Shown here: piece by piece, positions 1 to 7,193 of the stretch | How the letters are laid out: each line of letters opens with the position of its first letter | Position numbering within the stretch: the first letter of the stretch is position 1 | Source: Flavipsychrobacter stenotrophus | GTDB taxonomy: Bacteria > Bacteroidota > Bacteroidia > Chitinophagales > Chitinophagaceae | DNA length: 13,408 nucleotides | Direction of reading: 5' to 3' | Assembly: GCA_947379685.1 (NCBI GenBank) | Contig: CANCOG010000071.1 | Span: 1-13,408, forward strand | Position numbers and translations under genes: made by a program | Notes under the pieces: generated by a model | The model's database searches: none | The model's input: only the letters and a program-made list of their open reading frames with translations | Told to the model about the DNA's origin: nothing

Positions 1-407
1 CCGATGAAGTTAGTGCCGCCGTGGTAAATATAGTCTGCGCCATGCCCGAGGTCGAAGTAAACTATGTTTACAGATATTATTTTCTTTATTTTCCCATAGA
101 GCATTCCTGCATCCATGTTATCGATCACTAGTTTAGACGTACCAAAAAGCATGCGCATCAGGTAGTCCTGCATGTAGTCGCTTTGTACTTCAATAAGGAT
201 CAGCTCGCCTTTTTCGTTTTGTACCAGTAAGTATACGCGGTTAGCTTTATTGTCGGCAGCTTCCTTATTGCTTTCACTTTCGAATATACTTTCAATTTTT
301 ACATCTTCTGCCAGCAATTCACTCAAAAAACCTTCCAGGATGCCAAAGTTGGCTTTGTTGCGCAATAGCCGTTTTATAGCCCAGTCGAACCGGATGGTAT
401 TTCTCAT
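1..407 (-). CDS. Rpn/PD-(D/E)XK nuclease family transposase-like protein, C-terminus cut off
   Basis: The reading frame starts at the ATG read leftwards from 407 and stays open to the window edge, giving 135 complete residues. It opens with MRNTIRFDWAIKRLL, followed by NKANFGILEGFLSELL, NKANRVYLLV and LILIEVQSDY. This is the N-terminal pattern of the Rpn/PDDEXK_2 group (often annotated 'PD-(D/E)XK nuclease family transposase'), small nucleases linked to RecA-independent recombination. The ExQ motif is E73-V-Q75. In relatives I remember, the strand before it reads NRVDLLV with an Asp that should bind metal; here that position is Tyr59, so the nuclease centre may be damaged. No inverted repeats mark it as an insertion sequence inside the window. 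It is divergent from the mannosidase gene. Family call is firm; activity is doubtful. Confidence 0.82.
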   Translation of the reverse strand, partial: MRNTIRFDWAIKRLLRNKANFGILEGFLSELLAEDVKIESIFESESNKEAADNKANRVYLLVQNEKGELILIEVQSDYMQDYLMRMLFGTSKLVIDNMDAGMLYGKIKKIISVNIVYFDLGHGADYIYHGGTNFI

Positions 408-428
408 GATAACAGATGTTGTAAAATG

Positions 429-436
429 CAAAAGTA
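429..436 (-). promoter_or_regulatory. Candidate Bacteroidetes -7 element for the Rpn-family gene
   Basis: Read on the minus strand this is TACTTTTG, a full match to the Bacteroidetes -7 consensus TAnnTTTG. It lies 21 nt upstream of the ATG at 407. I find no TTG at the expected 17-23 nt further upstream, so only half of the promoter is recognised. Confidence 0.4.
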
Positions 437-538
437 AGCAAAATGAGGGACGGAATACAGGGTGGATCAAGCGTATTCATTTCAACGGGGGTAATCAGAA
501 AATAAAATTTACTTTTATAGCCTATCTGTAATTGTCAT

Positions 539-2797
539 ATGATTCAATCTGTGAAGAAAGTACTTTTTGGTTTATCAATGGTTTTGGCAGCCCAGGTACA
601 GGGGCAGAACCTTATTAAATATGTAGATCCCTTTATAGGTACAGGAGGCCATGGCCATACGTACCCTGGTGCAACTGTGCCGTTTGGTATGGTCCAGCTG
701 AGCCCCGATAACGGAGATGAGGGCTGGGACTGGTGTAGCGGATATAATTATAGCAGTAAAACAATAGCTGGCTTTAGCCACTTGCACCTGAGCGGCACGG
801 GTTGCGGTGACTGGACTGACATCTCTGTGATGCCCAATAATGGGTTGATTGATGACACTTTCCGATATTTTAAGGTGCCTTTCGATCATAAAAATGAACA
901 TGCCTCTCCTGGTTATTACAGCGTGTTGCTGGATAACGGTATAAAGGCTTCTTTTACCGCGACCGAGCGTTGCGGGTTTCACCAATATGTTTTCCCTAAG
1001 GACAGCAAGCCTGTGTTGCGGTTTCAGCTGAATTATATGATCAACTGGGATAGTACAGTAAAATCGAGGATTTATCTGGAGAATGATTCTACTATAGTTG
1101 GTTACCGTTACTCCTATGGCTGGGCCAATGTGCAGCGGATCTATTTCGCGGCAAGGCTTTCGAGACCTGTAAAAAAGTTTCACCTCTATAATTCAGATAC
1201 CCATGAAGAGTTGAACCAGGCTGATGAAAACGGCCGCGCGTACAATGGTGAGATTGAACTGTCGGATCTGGATGGTAAGCCACTACTGATGAAGGTGGGC
1301 TTATCGTCAGTGAGTAGCGACAAGGCGATTGAAGCAATAGGGGAGATAAGGGGTTGGAGTTTTGAACAGTGCAAGAAGGGTGCTGAGGCAAAGTGGGAGA
1401 CAGAACTGGAAAAGATGCAGGTAAAGACGGCGGTTACCGGTAAGGTGGATACTGCTGGTGATCACTTGAAAAGGATATTTTATACTGCACTTTATCATAC
1501 CTGCCTGGCACCGGTGCTTTATTCTGATATTGATGGAAAGTACCAGAACTCAAAGGGAAATGTACGGAGCATGCAAAAAGGGCAGCGCTATACAGTATTT
1601 TCTTTGTGGGATACCTTCAGGGGGCTGAACCCTTTATTTACACTCACGCAGCCTGAGCGTAACATAGATATACTGAACAGTATGCTGGCGTTTTATGATG
1701 AAAACGGACTGTTGCCGGTTTGGGACCTGAGTACTTTTGAAACCAACTGTATGAGCGGTTATCATGCTGTGCCTGTATTGGCCGATGCGGTACTCAAAAA
1801 CACGCCGGGAGTTGATGCCCAGCGGGTTTATGAGGCAATGCTGAAGAGTGCTAACCAGAAGGATCGCGGAACGCAGGACTATATTAAGTACGGGTATCTG
1901 CCATCGGATAAAGGATCGTTTAGTGTTACGCTCACTGTAGAGTACGCTTATGACGATTGGTGTATAGCGCGGGTGGCTAAGAAATTGGGCAAGACAGATG
2001 ACTACAATACTTTTATGAAGCGGGCGGCTTCCTGGAAGCAACTGTTCGACCATCAAATCGGGTTTATGCGTGGAAAGAAAGCTGACGGGACCTGGGTAAA
2101 GCCATTTGATCCTTTCCTGGCTTCAACCGACTGGAAGACTTCTATGTATGAGGAAGGTAATGCGTGGCAATATACTTTTTTCGTTCCTCATGATGTGAGG
2201 GGGCTGGCTGCCGAGTTTGGTGGTAATGATGCGTTTATTAATAAGCTGGATTCCCTGTTTACGGTTAGTTCGGCAGTTTCGGGAGAATCGGCTCCGCCTG
2301 ATATGAGCGGCCTAATTGGGCAGTACGCCCATGGGAACGAGCCTAGCCACCATATCGCTTACATGTACAGTTTTGTGGGCAAGCCCTGGAAGACGCAGGA
2401 GCGTGTGCGCAATATTATTGAGACCATGTATCATGATAACAATGATGGATACGCGGGTAATGAAGATTGCGGCCAAATGAGCGCGTGGGCGGTATGGAGT
2501 ATGGCCGGAATGTTTCCTGCCAATCCTGCTAATGGAGAGTATGTGTTTGGAAGCCCGGTATTCAGCGAGGTTAGCCTGAAGGTTGCAGGTAACAAACACA
2601 TGGTCGTAAAGGCGAAGAATAACAGCAAGGAGAACATTTACATCCAGAGCATAACACTTAATGGCAAACCATATTCAAAGTCATTCATTACCCATGCTGA
2701 ATTGCAAAAGGGTGGTGTGCTGGAAATGGTGATGGGGCCTCAGCCTAACAAACAGTTTGGCGCTGATGCGGGTTGCTGGCCAAGTGGGGTGGAGTGA
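539..2797 (+). CDS. Secreted GH92 family alpha-mannosidase
   Basis: A 752-residue protein, the usual GH92 length. Family members are calcium-dependent exo-alpha-mannosidases (mostly alpha-1,2) that trim mannose from N-glycans or yeast mannan. Residues 1-22 are a signal peptide (basic SVKK, hydrophobic LFGLSMVLAA, AQVQG-Q junction), so it acts in the periplasm or on the cell surface; no lipoprotein Cys is present. GH92 landmarks are all there: YVDPFIGTGGHGHTYPGA at 28-45, W357DTFR, YEEGNAWQY at 537-545 (the catalytic-acid Glu region), HGNEPSHH at 598-605 and GNEDCGQMSAW at 640-650 (D643 matches the catalytic-base segment). The ATG at 539 is the first one giving a sensible signal peptide; the -7-like TACTTTTA at 510-517 is a weak promoter candidate. 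No SusC/SusD pair or other glycosidase is nearby, so it is not in a visible polysaccharide utilisation locus. Exact linkage specificity cannot be read from the sequence. Confidence 0.96.
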   Translation: MIQSVKKVLFGLSMVLAAQVQGQNLIKYVDPFIGTGGHGHTYPGATVPFGMVQLSPDNGDEGWDWCSGYNYSSKTIAGFSHLHLSGTGCGDWTDISVMPNNGLIDDTFRYFKVPFDHKNEHASPGYYSVLLDNGIKASFTATERCGFHQYVFPKDSKPVLRFQLNYMINWDSTVKSRIYLENDSTIVGYRYSYGWANVQRIYFAARLSRPVKKFHLYNSDTHEELNQADENGRAYNGEIELSDLDGKPLLMKVGLSSVSSDKAIEAIGEIRGWSFEQCKKGAEAKWETELEKMQVKTAVTGKVDTAGDHLKRIFYTALYHTCLAPVLYSDIDGKYQNSKGNVRSMQKGQRYTVFSLWDTFRGLNPLFTLTQPERNIDILNSMLAFYDENGLLPVWDLSTFETNCMSGYHAVPVLADAVLKNTPGVDAQRVYEAMLKSANQKDRGTQDYIKYGYLPSDKGSFSVTLTVEYAYDDWCIARVAKKLGKTDDYNTFMKRAASWKQLFDHQIGFMRGKKADGTWVKPFDPFLASTDWKTSMYEEGNAWQYTFFVPHDVRGLAAEFGGNDAFINKLDSLFTVSSAVSGESAPPDMSGLIGQYAHGNEPSHHIAYMYSFVGKPWKTQERVRNIIETMYHDNNDGYAGNEDCGQMSAWAVWSMAGMFPANPANGEYVFGSPVFSEVSLKVAGNKHMVVKAKNNSKENIYIQSITLNGKPYSKSFITHAELQKGGVLEMVMGPQPNKQFGADAGCWPSGVE

Positions 2798-2807
2798 TGG
2801 TGTTTGT

Positions 2808-2946
2808 AATTTCGCAACAACCTGTTGCGAAATTGGAGGAAGTAATAAATAATGATTCATCTTCAATTGTGCAACACGCTGTTGTGCAATTGTGGGAAAT
2901 AATAAATATTTATTAAAGTGCAATTATCCCAGCCTGTTGTACAATT
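2808..2946 (+). repeat. Degenerate 57-bp tandem repeat of hairpin-forming units (2 full copies and a partial third)
   Basis: Unit 1 is 2808-2864, unit 2 is 2865-2921, and a decayed unit 3 starts at 2922; the first two are exactly 57 nt long. Each of the first two begins with a hairpin: unit 1 has arms AATTTCGCAACA (2808-2819) and TGTTGCGAAATT (2823-2834) around a 3-nt loop; unit 2 has AATTGTGCAACA (2865-2876) and TGTTGTGCAATT (2880-2891) around CGC. The arms are followed by GGAGG or GTGGG and then an AT-rich stretch containing AATAAAT. Unit 3 keeps the right arm (TGTTGTACAATT, 2935-2946) and GGAGG, but its left arm is eroded and two bases shorter. The first hairpin starts 10 nt after the mannosidase stop codon. 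No T-tract follows, so they are not ordinary intrinsic terminators; they may act as 3'-end mRNA structures or be mobile REP-like elements. Confidence 0.8.
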
Positions 2947-3103
2947 GGAGGGGTTAAACTGCTTTTGACTGATTCTGGTTCATAATTCGAAGAATTTAAG
3001 ACGATCTGCAAGTTTCTGGAATTTTGCCTGAGCTTTAGTCGGGAAATGATTGACGCAAGTCGGCAATCTTTCCACCCTTCTGCAATATTTTCTAAAAAAG
3101 AAG

Positions 3104-3111
3104 CACCTTTG
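3104..3111 (+). promoter_or_regulatory. Candidate -7 element for the acyltransferase-aminotransferase unit
   Basis: CACCTTTG, followed by CA, differs from TAnnTTTG only at the first base and resembles the TACCTTTGCA form frequent in Bacteroidetes promoters. It lies 38 nt upstream of the ATG at 3150. No good -33 TTG is found at the right distance, so the call is tentative. Confidence 0.4.
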
Positions 3112-3149
3112 CACTACATTTTTTGCAGATCAATAATATACGTTGAAAT

Positions 3150-3755
3150 ATGATCATTTTCGGGGCAAGTGGACATGGGAAGGTGATACTGGAGATATTG
3201 GAAAGCAATAATGATACGGATATCCACGTTTGGGATGATGCGGAGAAGCCGCCGGTGTGGGAATACCCTGTTGAGCGACCGTTACCAGCCGGTGAGCCTG
3301 TTCCGGGAAAACTGGTGATCAGTATTGGTGTAAATGCTACCCGGAAGAAGGTTGCAGAGCGTTTTAAGGATTCAGCTTCATTTGGAACAGCAATTCATGC
3401 AGATGCCTACCTTTCAAAAAGGGCAACTGTAGGTGAAGGAACTGTAGTAATGGCCGGCGTAAGGGTAAATGCTGATGCCAGGATTGGGAAACATTGTATT
3501 GTTAATACATGTGCTTCAATTGATCACGAGTGTGTGCTCGAAGATTACGTACATATTTCACCAAATGCTACACTAAGCGGGGACGTGAAAGTAGGTGAGG
3601 GTACACATATAGGTGCCGGTGCTACCGTGATCCAGTGCATAAAAATAGGCAAATGGTGCACCATAGGTGCGGGTGCGGTTGTGATCAATGATATTCCGGA
3701 TTATGCTACTGCGGTTGGTAGTCCGGCAAAAGTAATAAAAATTAAAAATATATAA
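3150..3755 (+). CDS. PglD/NeuD-family sugar O/N-acyltransferase (left-handed beta-helix)
   Basis: A 201-residue protein with the two-part PglD/NeuD plan. Residues 1-80 form a small Rossmann-like domain starting MIIFGASGHGKV, the glycine-rich segment that binds the nucleotide-sugar. Residues from about 83 to 195 are hexapeptide repeats of a trimeric left-handed beta-helix that binds acetyl-CoA (for example VGEGTVV, ARIGKHC, VKVGEGTHIGAGA, IKIGKWCTIGAGA). H126 in SIDHEC matches the catalytic His of PglD, and H135 follows in YVHISPNA. The family acetylates the amino group of UDP-4-amino sugars or, in NeuD, sialic acid hydroxyls. The next gene, 3 nt downstream, encodes the aminotransferase that would make such a 4-amino sugar, so N-acetylation of an aminodeoxy sugar nucleotide is the likely role. 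The start has no strong Shine-Dalgarno, as usual for Bacteroidota. Confidence 0.9.
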   Translation: MIIFGASGHGKVILEILESNNDTDIHVWDDAEKPPVWEYPVERPLPAGEPVPGKLVISIGVNATRKKVAERFKDSASFGTAIHADAYLSKRATVGEGTVVMAGVRVNADARIGKHCIVNTCASIDHECVLEDYVHISPNATLSGDVKVGEGTHIGAGATVIQCIKIGKWCTIGAGAVVINDIPDYATAVGSPAKVIKIKNI

Positions 3756-3758
3756 AAT

Positions 3759-4889
3759 ATGAATGCAAAAATCTGGCTATCATCGCCGCATATGGGTGGC
3801 AGGGAACAGACCTTTGTTCAGGAAGCGTTTGATACAAACTGGGTAGCTCCACTGGGGCCAAATGTGAATGGTTTTGAACAAGATCTTTCTTTGTTCCTGG
3901 GTGGCGACTACCATGTTGCAGCTTTGAGTTCGGGTACAGCTGGTTTGCACCTTGGTTTAGTATTGCTGGGTGTTAAGGCAGGTGATGAAGTTATTTGCCA
4001 GAGCATGACGTTCTCGGCATCTGCCAACCCGATAGCTTATGTAGGTGCGACACCAGTGTTTGTGGATAGCGAAACCGATACATGGAATATGTCGCCCGAA
4101 TTACTGGAGCAAGCTATACAAAGCAGAATTGCAGCGGGCGTGAAGCCAAAGGCAATTATTCCGGTTCACCTGTACGGTATGCCGGCCAAGATGAATGAGA
4201 TAATGGGTATTGCCCGGAAGTACGAAATACCTGTGCTTGAAGACGCTGCAGAAGGTTTAGGCTCCTCTATCAATGGAAAGATGTGTGGTACGTTCGGCGA
4301 TCTCGGAGTTTTATCGTTCAACGGGAATAAGATCATCACTACTTCGGGTGGTGGCGCACTGGTTGCAAAGGATGCCGAAATTATTAAAGAAGCCCGCTTC
4401 CTGAGTACACAGGCCAGGGATGAGGCTCCGCATTACCAGCATTCTAAAATTGGTTATAACTACCGCATCAGTAATCTGTGCGCTGGCGTAGGCAGGGGCC
4501 AGATGGAAGTGCTGGCGGACAGGGTTAAGCAACGCAGGGATAATTTCAACTTATACTATAACAGATATAGCAGCAAGAAGGGCATCCATTTTGTTACTGA
4601 ACCAACGGGCTATTTTAGTAACAGGTGGTTGACCACGCTACTTATAGATCCAGCAGTTGCAGGGTTTACACGCGAAGACCTTCGCCTGGCTTTGGAAAAG
4701 GATAATATTGAGTCACGCCCATTATGGAAGCCTATGCACCTGCAACCCATTTTTGCCGGAAGTGAATTCTTTGGTAATGGAACCAGCGAAATGCTGTTCG
4801 CCAATGGACTTTGTTTGCCGTCCGGGTCTAATCTGGTGCAAGCTGACTTTGACCGAATCTTTGCGATTATGGATACGATGTTGAAATAG
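3759..4889 (+). CDS. DegT/DnrJ/EryC1/StrS-family PLP aminotransferase (PglE-like)
   Basis: A 376-residue member of the sugar-nucleotide aminotransferase family. PLP-binding features: SSGTAGL at 57-63 (phosphate contact), EDAAEGLG at 161-168 (D162 to the pyridine nitrogen), and SFNGNKIITTSGGG at 186-199, where K191 is the Schiff-base lysine. The C-terminal half contains the family's ESRPLWKPMHLQP substrate segment (318-330). The opening IWLSSPHMGGREQTFVQEAF resembles PglE-type enzymes, which transfer an amino group from glutamate to a UDP-4-keto-6-deoxy sugar. Co-transcription with the PglD-like gene is strongly suggested by the 3-nt spacing and the shared downstream terminator. The 4,6-dehydratase and glycosyltransferases normally needed in the same pathway are absent from this window. 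It could instead serve another 4-amino sugar such as one for lipopolysaccharide or capsule. Confidence 0.92.
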   Translation: MNAKIWLSSPHMGGREQTFVQEAFDTNWVAPLGPNVNGFEQDLSLFLGGDYHVAALSSGTAGLHLGLVLLGVKAGDEVICQSMTFSASANPIAYVGATPVFVDSETDTWNMSPELLEQAIQSRIAAGVKPKAIIPVHLYGMPAKMNEIMGIARKYEIPVLEDAAEGLGSSINGKMCGTFGDLGVLSFNGNKIITTSGGGALVAKDAEIIKEARFLSTQARDEAPHYQHSKIGYNYRISNLCAGVGRGQMEVLADRVKQRRDNFNLYYNRYSSKKGIHFVTEPTGYFSNRWLTTLLIDPAVAGFTREDLRLALEKDNIESRPLWKPMHLQPIFAGSEFFGNGTSEMLFANGLCLPSGSNLVQADFDRIFAIMDTMLK

Positions 4890-4961
4890 TGTAGTTAGCG
4901 AGCGCAATTATCAGCCAATAGCTTATCTGAAAAGTGCTAAAAAAATAAATGTAATGAATTG

Positions 4962-4996
4962 ACTGCCTGAGATATATGCTCAGGCAGTTTGCTTTT
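4962..4996 (+). terminator. Intrinsic terminator of the acyltransferase-aminotransferase unit
   Basis: Perfect 10-bp stem ACTGCCTGAG (4962-4971) and CTCAGGCAGT (4979-4988) around a 7-nt loop, followed by TTGCTTTT. It lies 72 nt past the aminotransferase stop. The T-rich tail is on the plus strand only; for the converging rnhB gene the hairpin has no U-tract, though it might still act as a roadblock. Confidence 0.82.
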
Positions 4997-5039
4997 ATAG
5001 CAGTTCCGGCCCTGTAGTGCCCTTGGGTGCGCGTGGTTT

Positions 5040-5654
5040 TTACTCTTTTTTTACCCTGGCAATGCCACTTTCCATTTCGCTGCAAATGCCAAAGGTTTTG
5101 CGGTGGTAGGGGGAGTTACCCAGCTTTTTTATCTGTTCGCGATGCGATGCCGTCCCATATCCCTTGTTTTCATTCCAGCCATATTGGGGGAATTCCTCGT
5201 GGATCTTATACATGTATTCATCCCTATGCGTTTTGGCAAGGATGCTGGCAGCGGCTATTGAGGCGTATTTTTCATCGCCCTTTACGATGCACTTGTGCAC
5301 CAAGCCAAAGTAGGGAGGGAAAATGTGTCCATCAATTAATAGTAGGTCGGGGTGGGTAGTTAGCTTGCCAATTGCAACATGCATTGCCTTGAATGAAGCC
5401 TTCAGGATGTTGATCTGATCTATTTCTATGTGATCGCTCATTGCGACTGCCCAGGAGATCGCCTCCTTTTCAATTATGGGTCTGAGTTCGTTGCGGTGCT
5501 CTTCAGTTACCTGCTTGCTGTCGTTTAATAAAGGATGGTAGAATCCTTCAGGAAGTATGACTGATGCTGCGAACACAGGCCCGGCAAGACACCCTCTACC
5601 GGCTTCATCGCAGCCGGCCTCGATTATCCCTTTTGTGTAGCAGGCTTCAAGCAT
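5040..5654 (-). CDS. rnhB: Ribonuclease HII
   Basis: A 204-residue RNase HII, which cleaves 5' of ribonucleotides in DNA-RNA hybrids and starts removal of misincorporated ribonucleotides. Family motifs are complete: GCDEAGRGCLAGPV at 14-27 with metal ligands D16 and E17, LLIDGH at 105-110 (D108), and KGDEKYASIAAASILAKTHRD at 125-145 (D127, the fourth acidic ligand). Most homologues have DGN where this one has DGH. The conserved late HREQIKKLG, typical of substrate contact, is at 171-179. The ATG at 5654 puts the DEAGRG motif at the usual distance from the N-terminus. Monocistronic: the gene upstream is divergent and the one downstream converges on it. Confidence 0.97.
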   Translation of the reverse strand: MLEACYTKGIIEAGCDEAGRGCLAGPVFAASVILPEGFYHPLLNDSKQVTEEHRNELRPIIEKEAISWAVAMSDHIEIDQINILKASFKAMHVAIGKLTTHPDLLLIDGHIFPPYFGLVHKCIVKGDEKYASIAAASILAKTHRDEYMYKIHEEFPQYGWNENKGYGTASHREQIKKLGNSPYHRKTFGICSEMESGIARVKKE

Positions 5655-5661
5655 GTTTAAG

Positions 5662-5705
5662 AGTCGTAAGTCGTAAATGGGTCAGTCGTAAGTCAAAGGT
5701 AGTAA
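5662..5705 (-). repeat. Short direct repeats in the rnhB leader
   Basis: The 11-mer AGTCGTAAGTC occurs at 5662-5672 and 5684-5694 (plus-strand reading), 22 nt apart, with a further internal AGTCGTAA copy at 5669-5676. On the rnhB sense strand this reads as repeated TTACGACT. It lies between the rnhB start codon and its -7 element, hence mostly within the untranslated leader. It may be slippage-derived or an intergenic repeat family. Confidence 0.6.
5694..5701 (-). promoter_or_regulatory. Candidate -7 element for rnhB
   Basis: On the minus strand this is TACCTTTG, an exact match to TAnnTTTG. It sits 39 nt upstream of the rnhB ATG, implying a leader of about 30 nt that contains the short repeats. 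No -33 TTG is found at 17-23 nt spacing. Confidence 0.5.
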
Positions 5706-5789
5706 GTAGCAGGCAGATAGCAGCGGATGCAAAATTGGGTTTATGTTTAGATAAAGGACGCTTAATTGGTTGCCCCTGTTATTATATTT

Positions 5790-5820
5790 TTTGCTGTGTG
5801 GCATAATTCTTTTAGGTTTG
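5790..5820 (+). promoter_or_regulatory. Bacteroidetes-type promoter of the AI-2E family gene
   Basis: TTTG at 5790-5793, a 19-nt spacer, then TAGGTTTG at 5813-5820: both boxes and the spacing match the primary sigma factor consensus of Bacteroidetes. Transcription would start near 5827, giving a leader of about 63 nt before the ATG at 5890. Confidence 0.72.
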
Positions 5821-5889
5821 GATAGATATTGTATCGCTGTAAAGCCGGAATCATGTCAGATTCGACGGTGGATAGCATAAAATCAACTC

Positions 5890-7008
5890 ATGCAGCCAAT
5901 AAAACTTCCTTTTTACGCGCGCCTCGCGCTTATTTTAATATCATTTGTTTTAGTAGTGTTAATACTAGAGCAGGCTCGCGATATTTTCATTCCTCTCGTA
6001 TTTGGGCTGCTCATCTCTATTTTGTTGTATCCGCTCAATAAGTTCCTGGAGCAAAAGTTGAAGTTTGGGCGTTCGCTTTCAGCGATTTCCTGTATTTTAA
6101 TTTTCATTACATTACTTGTTGCTTTTTTTTACTTCCTGACCATTCAGATCGTCAATTTTTCGCATGACTTTCCAGACCTTAAATTGAGGTTTCATCACAT
6201 TTTTAACGACCTGCATCACTGGTTTTCTTATAAAATGCATATTGATAGTGCGCAGCAGACCGACTATATTAATAAATCGGTAAATGGCATGATGGAAACA
6301 GCAGCAAAATCGGTCAGTAATTTATTTCTGTCATTGACCAGCATTTTATTACTTGCTGTTTTTGTGTTCATTTTTACATTTTTCATGCTGTATCACAGGC
6401 GGTTGCTGATGCGGTTTATGCTGAAACTGTTTAAGGAAGAGCACGAGACTAAGGTAACTGAGGTTATTATGGAAACTAAGTCGATGATGAATAGTTATGT
6501 TGTGGGATTGCTCATTGAAATGGTAATAATGAGTGTAGCCAACAGTACATTATTGCTCATTATTGGTGTGCAATACGCCGTCTTGCTTGGGGTTGTGGCA
6601 GCGGTACTCAATATCATACCATATATCGGCATCTATACTTCTATTGTTTTTATCATGTTTGTAACATTTGCAAACAGTACGGGCAATCTGGCGCTTGAGG
6701 CGGGCATTGGTTTGTTTATTCTCCATTTTCTTGATTCTAACATTCTTATGCCCAAGATAGTTGGGGCACGGGTGAAAATGAACCCTTTTATTACGATCAT
6801 TGCAGTTATAACGGGAGAGTTTTTATGGGGCATACCGGGTATGTTTCTGTTCATACCAATAATAGGAATAACCAAGTTAATTTGCGAAAGAGTAGAAGGG
6901 CTTGAGGCCTGGGGATTACTGATAGGTGTAGATGAAGCGGAAAAGAAACCCGCCAAGAAAATTAAGCTCGCCGACACGGTAGTTGCAGAGCCAACTGCCA
7001 AGGAATAA
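5890..7008 (+). CDS. AI-2E family transporter (PerM/YdiK-type membrane protein)
   Basis: A 372-residue polytopic membrane protein. Hydrophobic segments lie at about 11-48 (two helices), 62-88, 147-168, 203-227, 230-260, 270-286 and 299-330, the pattern of the AI-2E exporter family. The diagnostic C-terminal stretch reads DSNILMPKIVGARVKMNP at 282-299 followed by GEFLWGIPGMFLFIPI at 309-324. The soluble loop at about 90-145, between the second and third hydrophobic blocks, is the family's variable region. The last 25 residues are charged and lysine-rich (EAEKKPAKKIKLAD). Named after E. coli TqsA, which exports autoinducer-2, but family members also include Na+/H+ antiporters, so substrate is unknown here; no luxS is in the window. 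ATG 5890 is the first start after an in-frame stop at 5878. Single-gene unit with its own promoter. Confidence 0.93.
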   Translation: MQPIKLPFYARLALILISFVLVVLILEQARDIFIPLVFGLLISILLYPLNKFLEQKLKFGRSLSAISCILIFITLLVAFFYFLTIQIVNFSHDFPDLKLRFHHIFNDLHHWFSYKMHIDSAQQTDYINKSVNGMMETAAKSVSNLFLSLTSILLLAVFVFIFTFFMLYHRRLLMRFMLKLFKEEHETKVTEVIMETKSMMNSYVVGLLIEMVIMSVANSTLLLIIGVQYAVLLGVVAAVLNIIPYIGIYTSIVFIMFVTFANSTGNLALEAGIGLFILHFLDSNILMPKIVGARVKMNPFITIIAVITGEFLWGIPGMFLFIPIIGITKLICERVEGLEAWGLLIGVDEAEKKPAKKIKLADTVVAEPTAKE

Positions 7009-7193
7009 CCCTTCCCAATACTTTGGAAGCCTGTGGTATTAATTCAACGGCGTTGCATATTTGCAATCTGTATAATTTTAATTGATTGGCTGTTAAGGAA
7101 ATACAACATATTCCCTTTGTGGGGGGAATAGATCATTTAAGGTGCATTAAATTAAAATAGGGTTAATGTGCTTTGTAGAAAATTATTTTTATA

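Larger units (their letters stand above)
2798..3149. other. 352-bp non-coding spacer with hairpin repeats and a -7 element
   Basis: No gene is visible here. The left part (2808-2946) holds the degenerate 57-bp hairpin repeat described separately. The middle (about 2947-3080) shows only a minor inverted repeat, AATTC-GAA-GAATT at 2984-2996. The right end carries a candidate promoter for the following acyltransferase gene. The left portion is markedly AT-rich (aataataaatatttatt). Confidence 0.75.

Noticed and set aside
250..531. Plus-strand 93-residue reading frame at the left edge
   Set aside because: It mostly overlaps the Rpn-family gene on the other strand and its translation is low-complexity and Ser/Leu-rich without family resemblance.
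575..1183. Minus-strand 202-residue reading frame within the mannosidase gene
   Set aside because: Antisense shadow; the plus-strand GH92 motifs run without a break through this region.
2852..2902. Tiny 16-codon reading frame behind a GGAGG motif inside the hairpin repeat
   Set aside because: It exists only because the hairpin repeat happens to lack stops there; it overlaps the second stem entirely and shows no coding pattern.
2808..2946. CRISPR array
   Set aside because: Units are 57 nt, directly adjoining and degenerate, with the AT-rich part also related between units; there are no constant repeats with unique spacers and no cas genes.
5890..7008. Firm assignment as an autoinducer-2 exporter
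   Set aside because: The family name reflects one E. coli member; other members are ion antiporters and nothing here indicates AI-2 metabolism.
7109..7130. Hairpin TATTCCC/GGGAATA as terminator of the AI-2E gene
   Set aside because: The stem is 7 bp, about 100 nt past the stop, and no T-run follows; CTTCC/GGAAG closer to the stop is even weaker.
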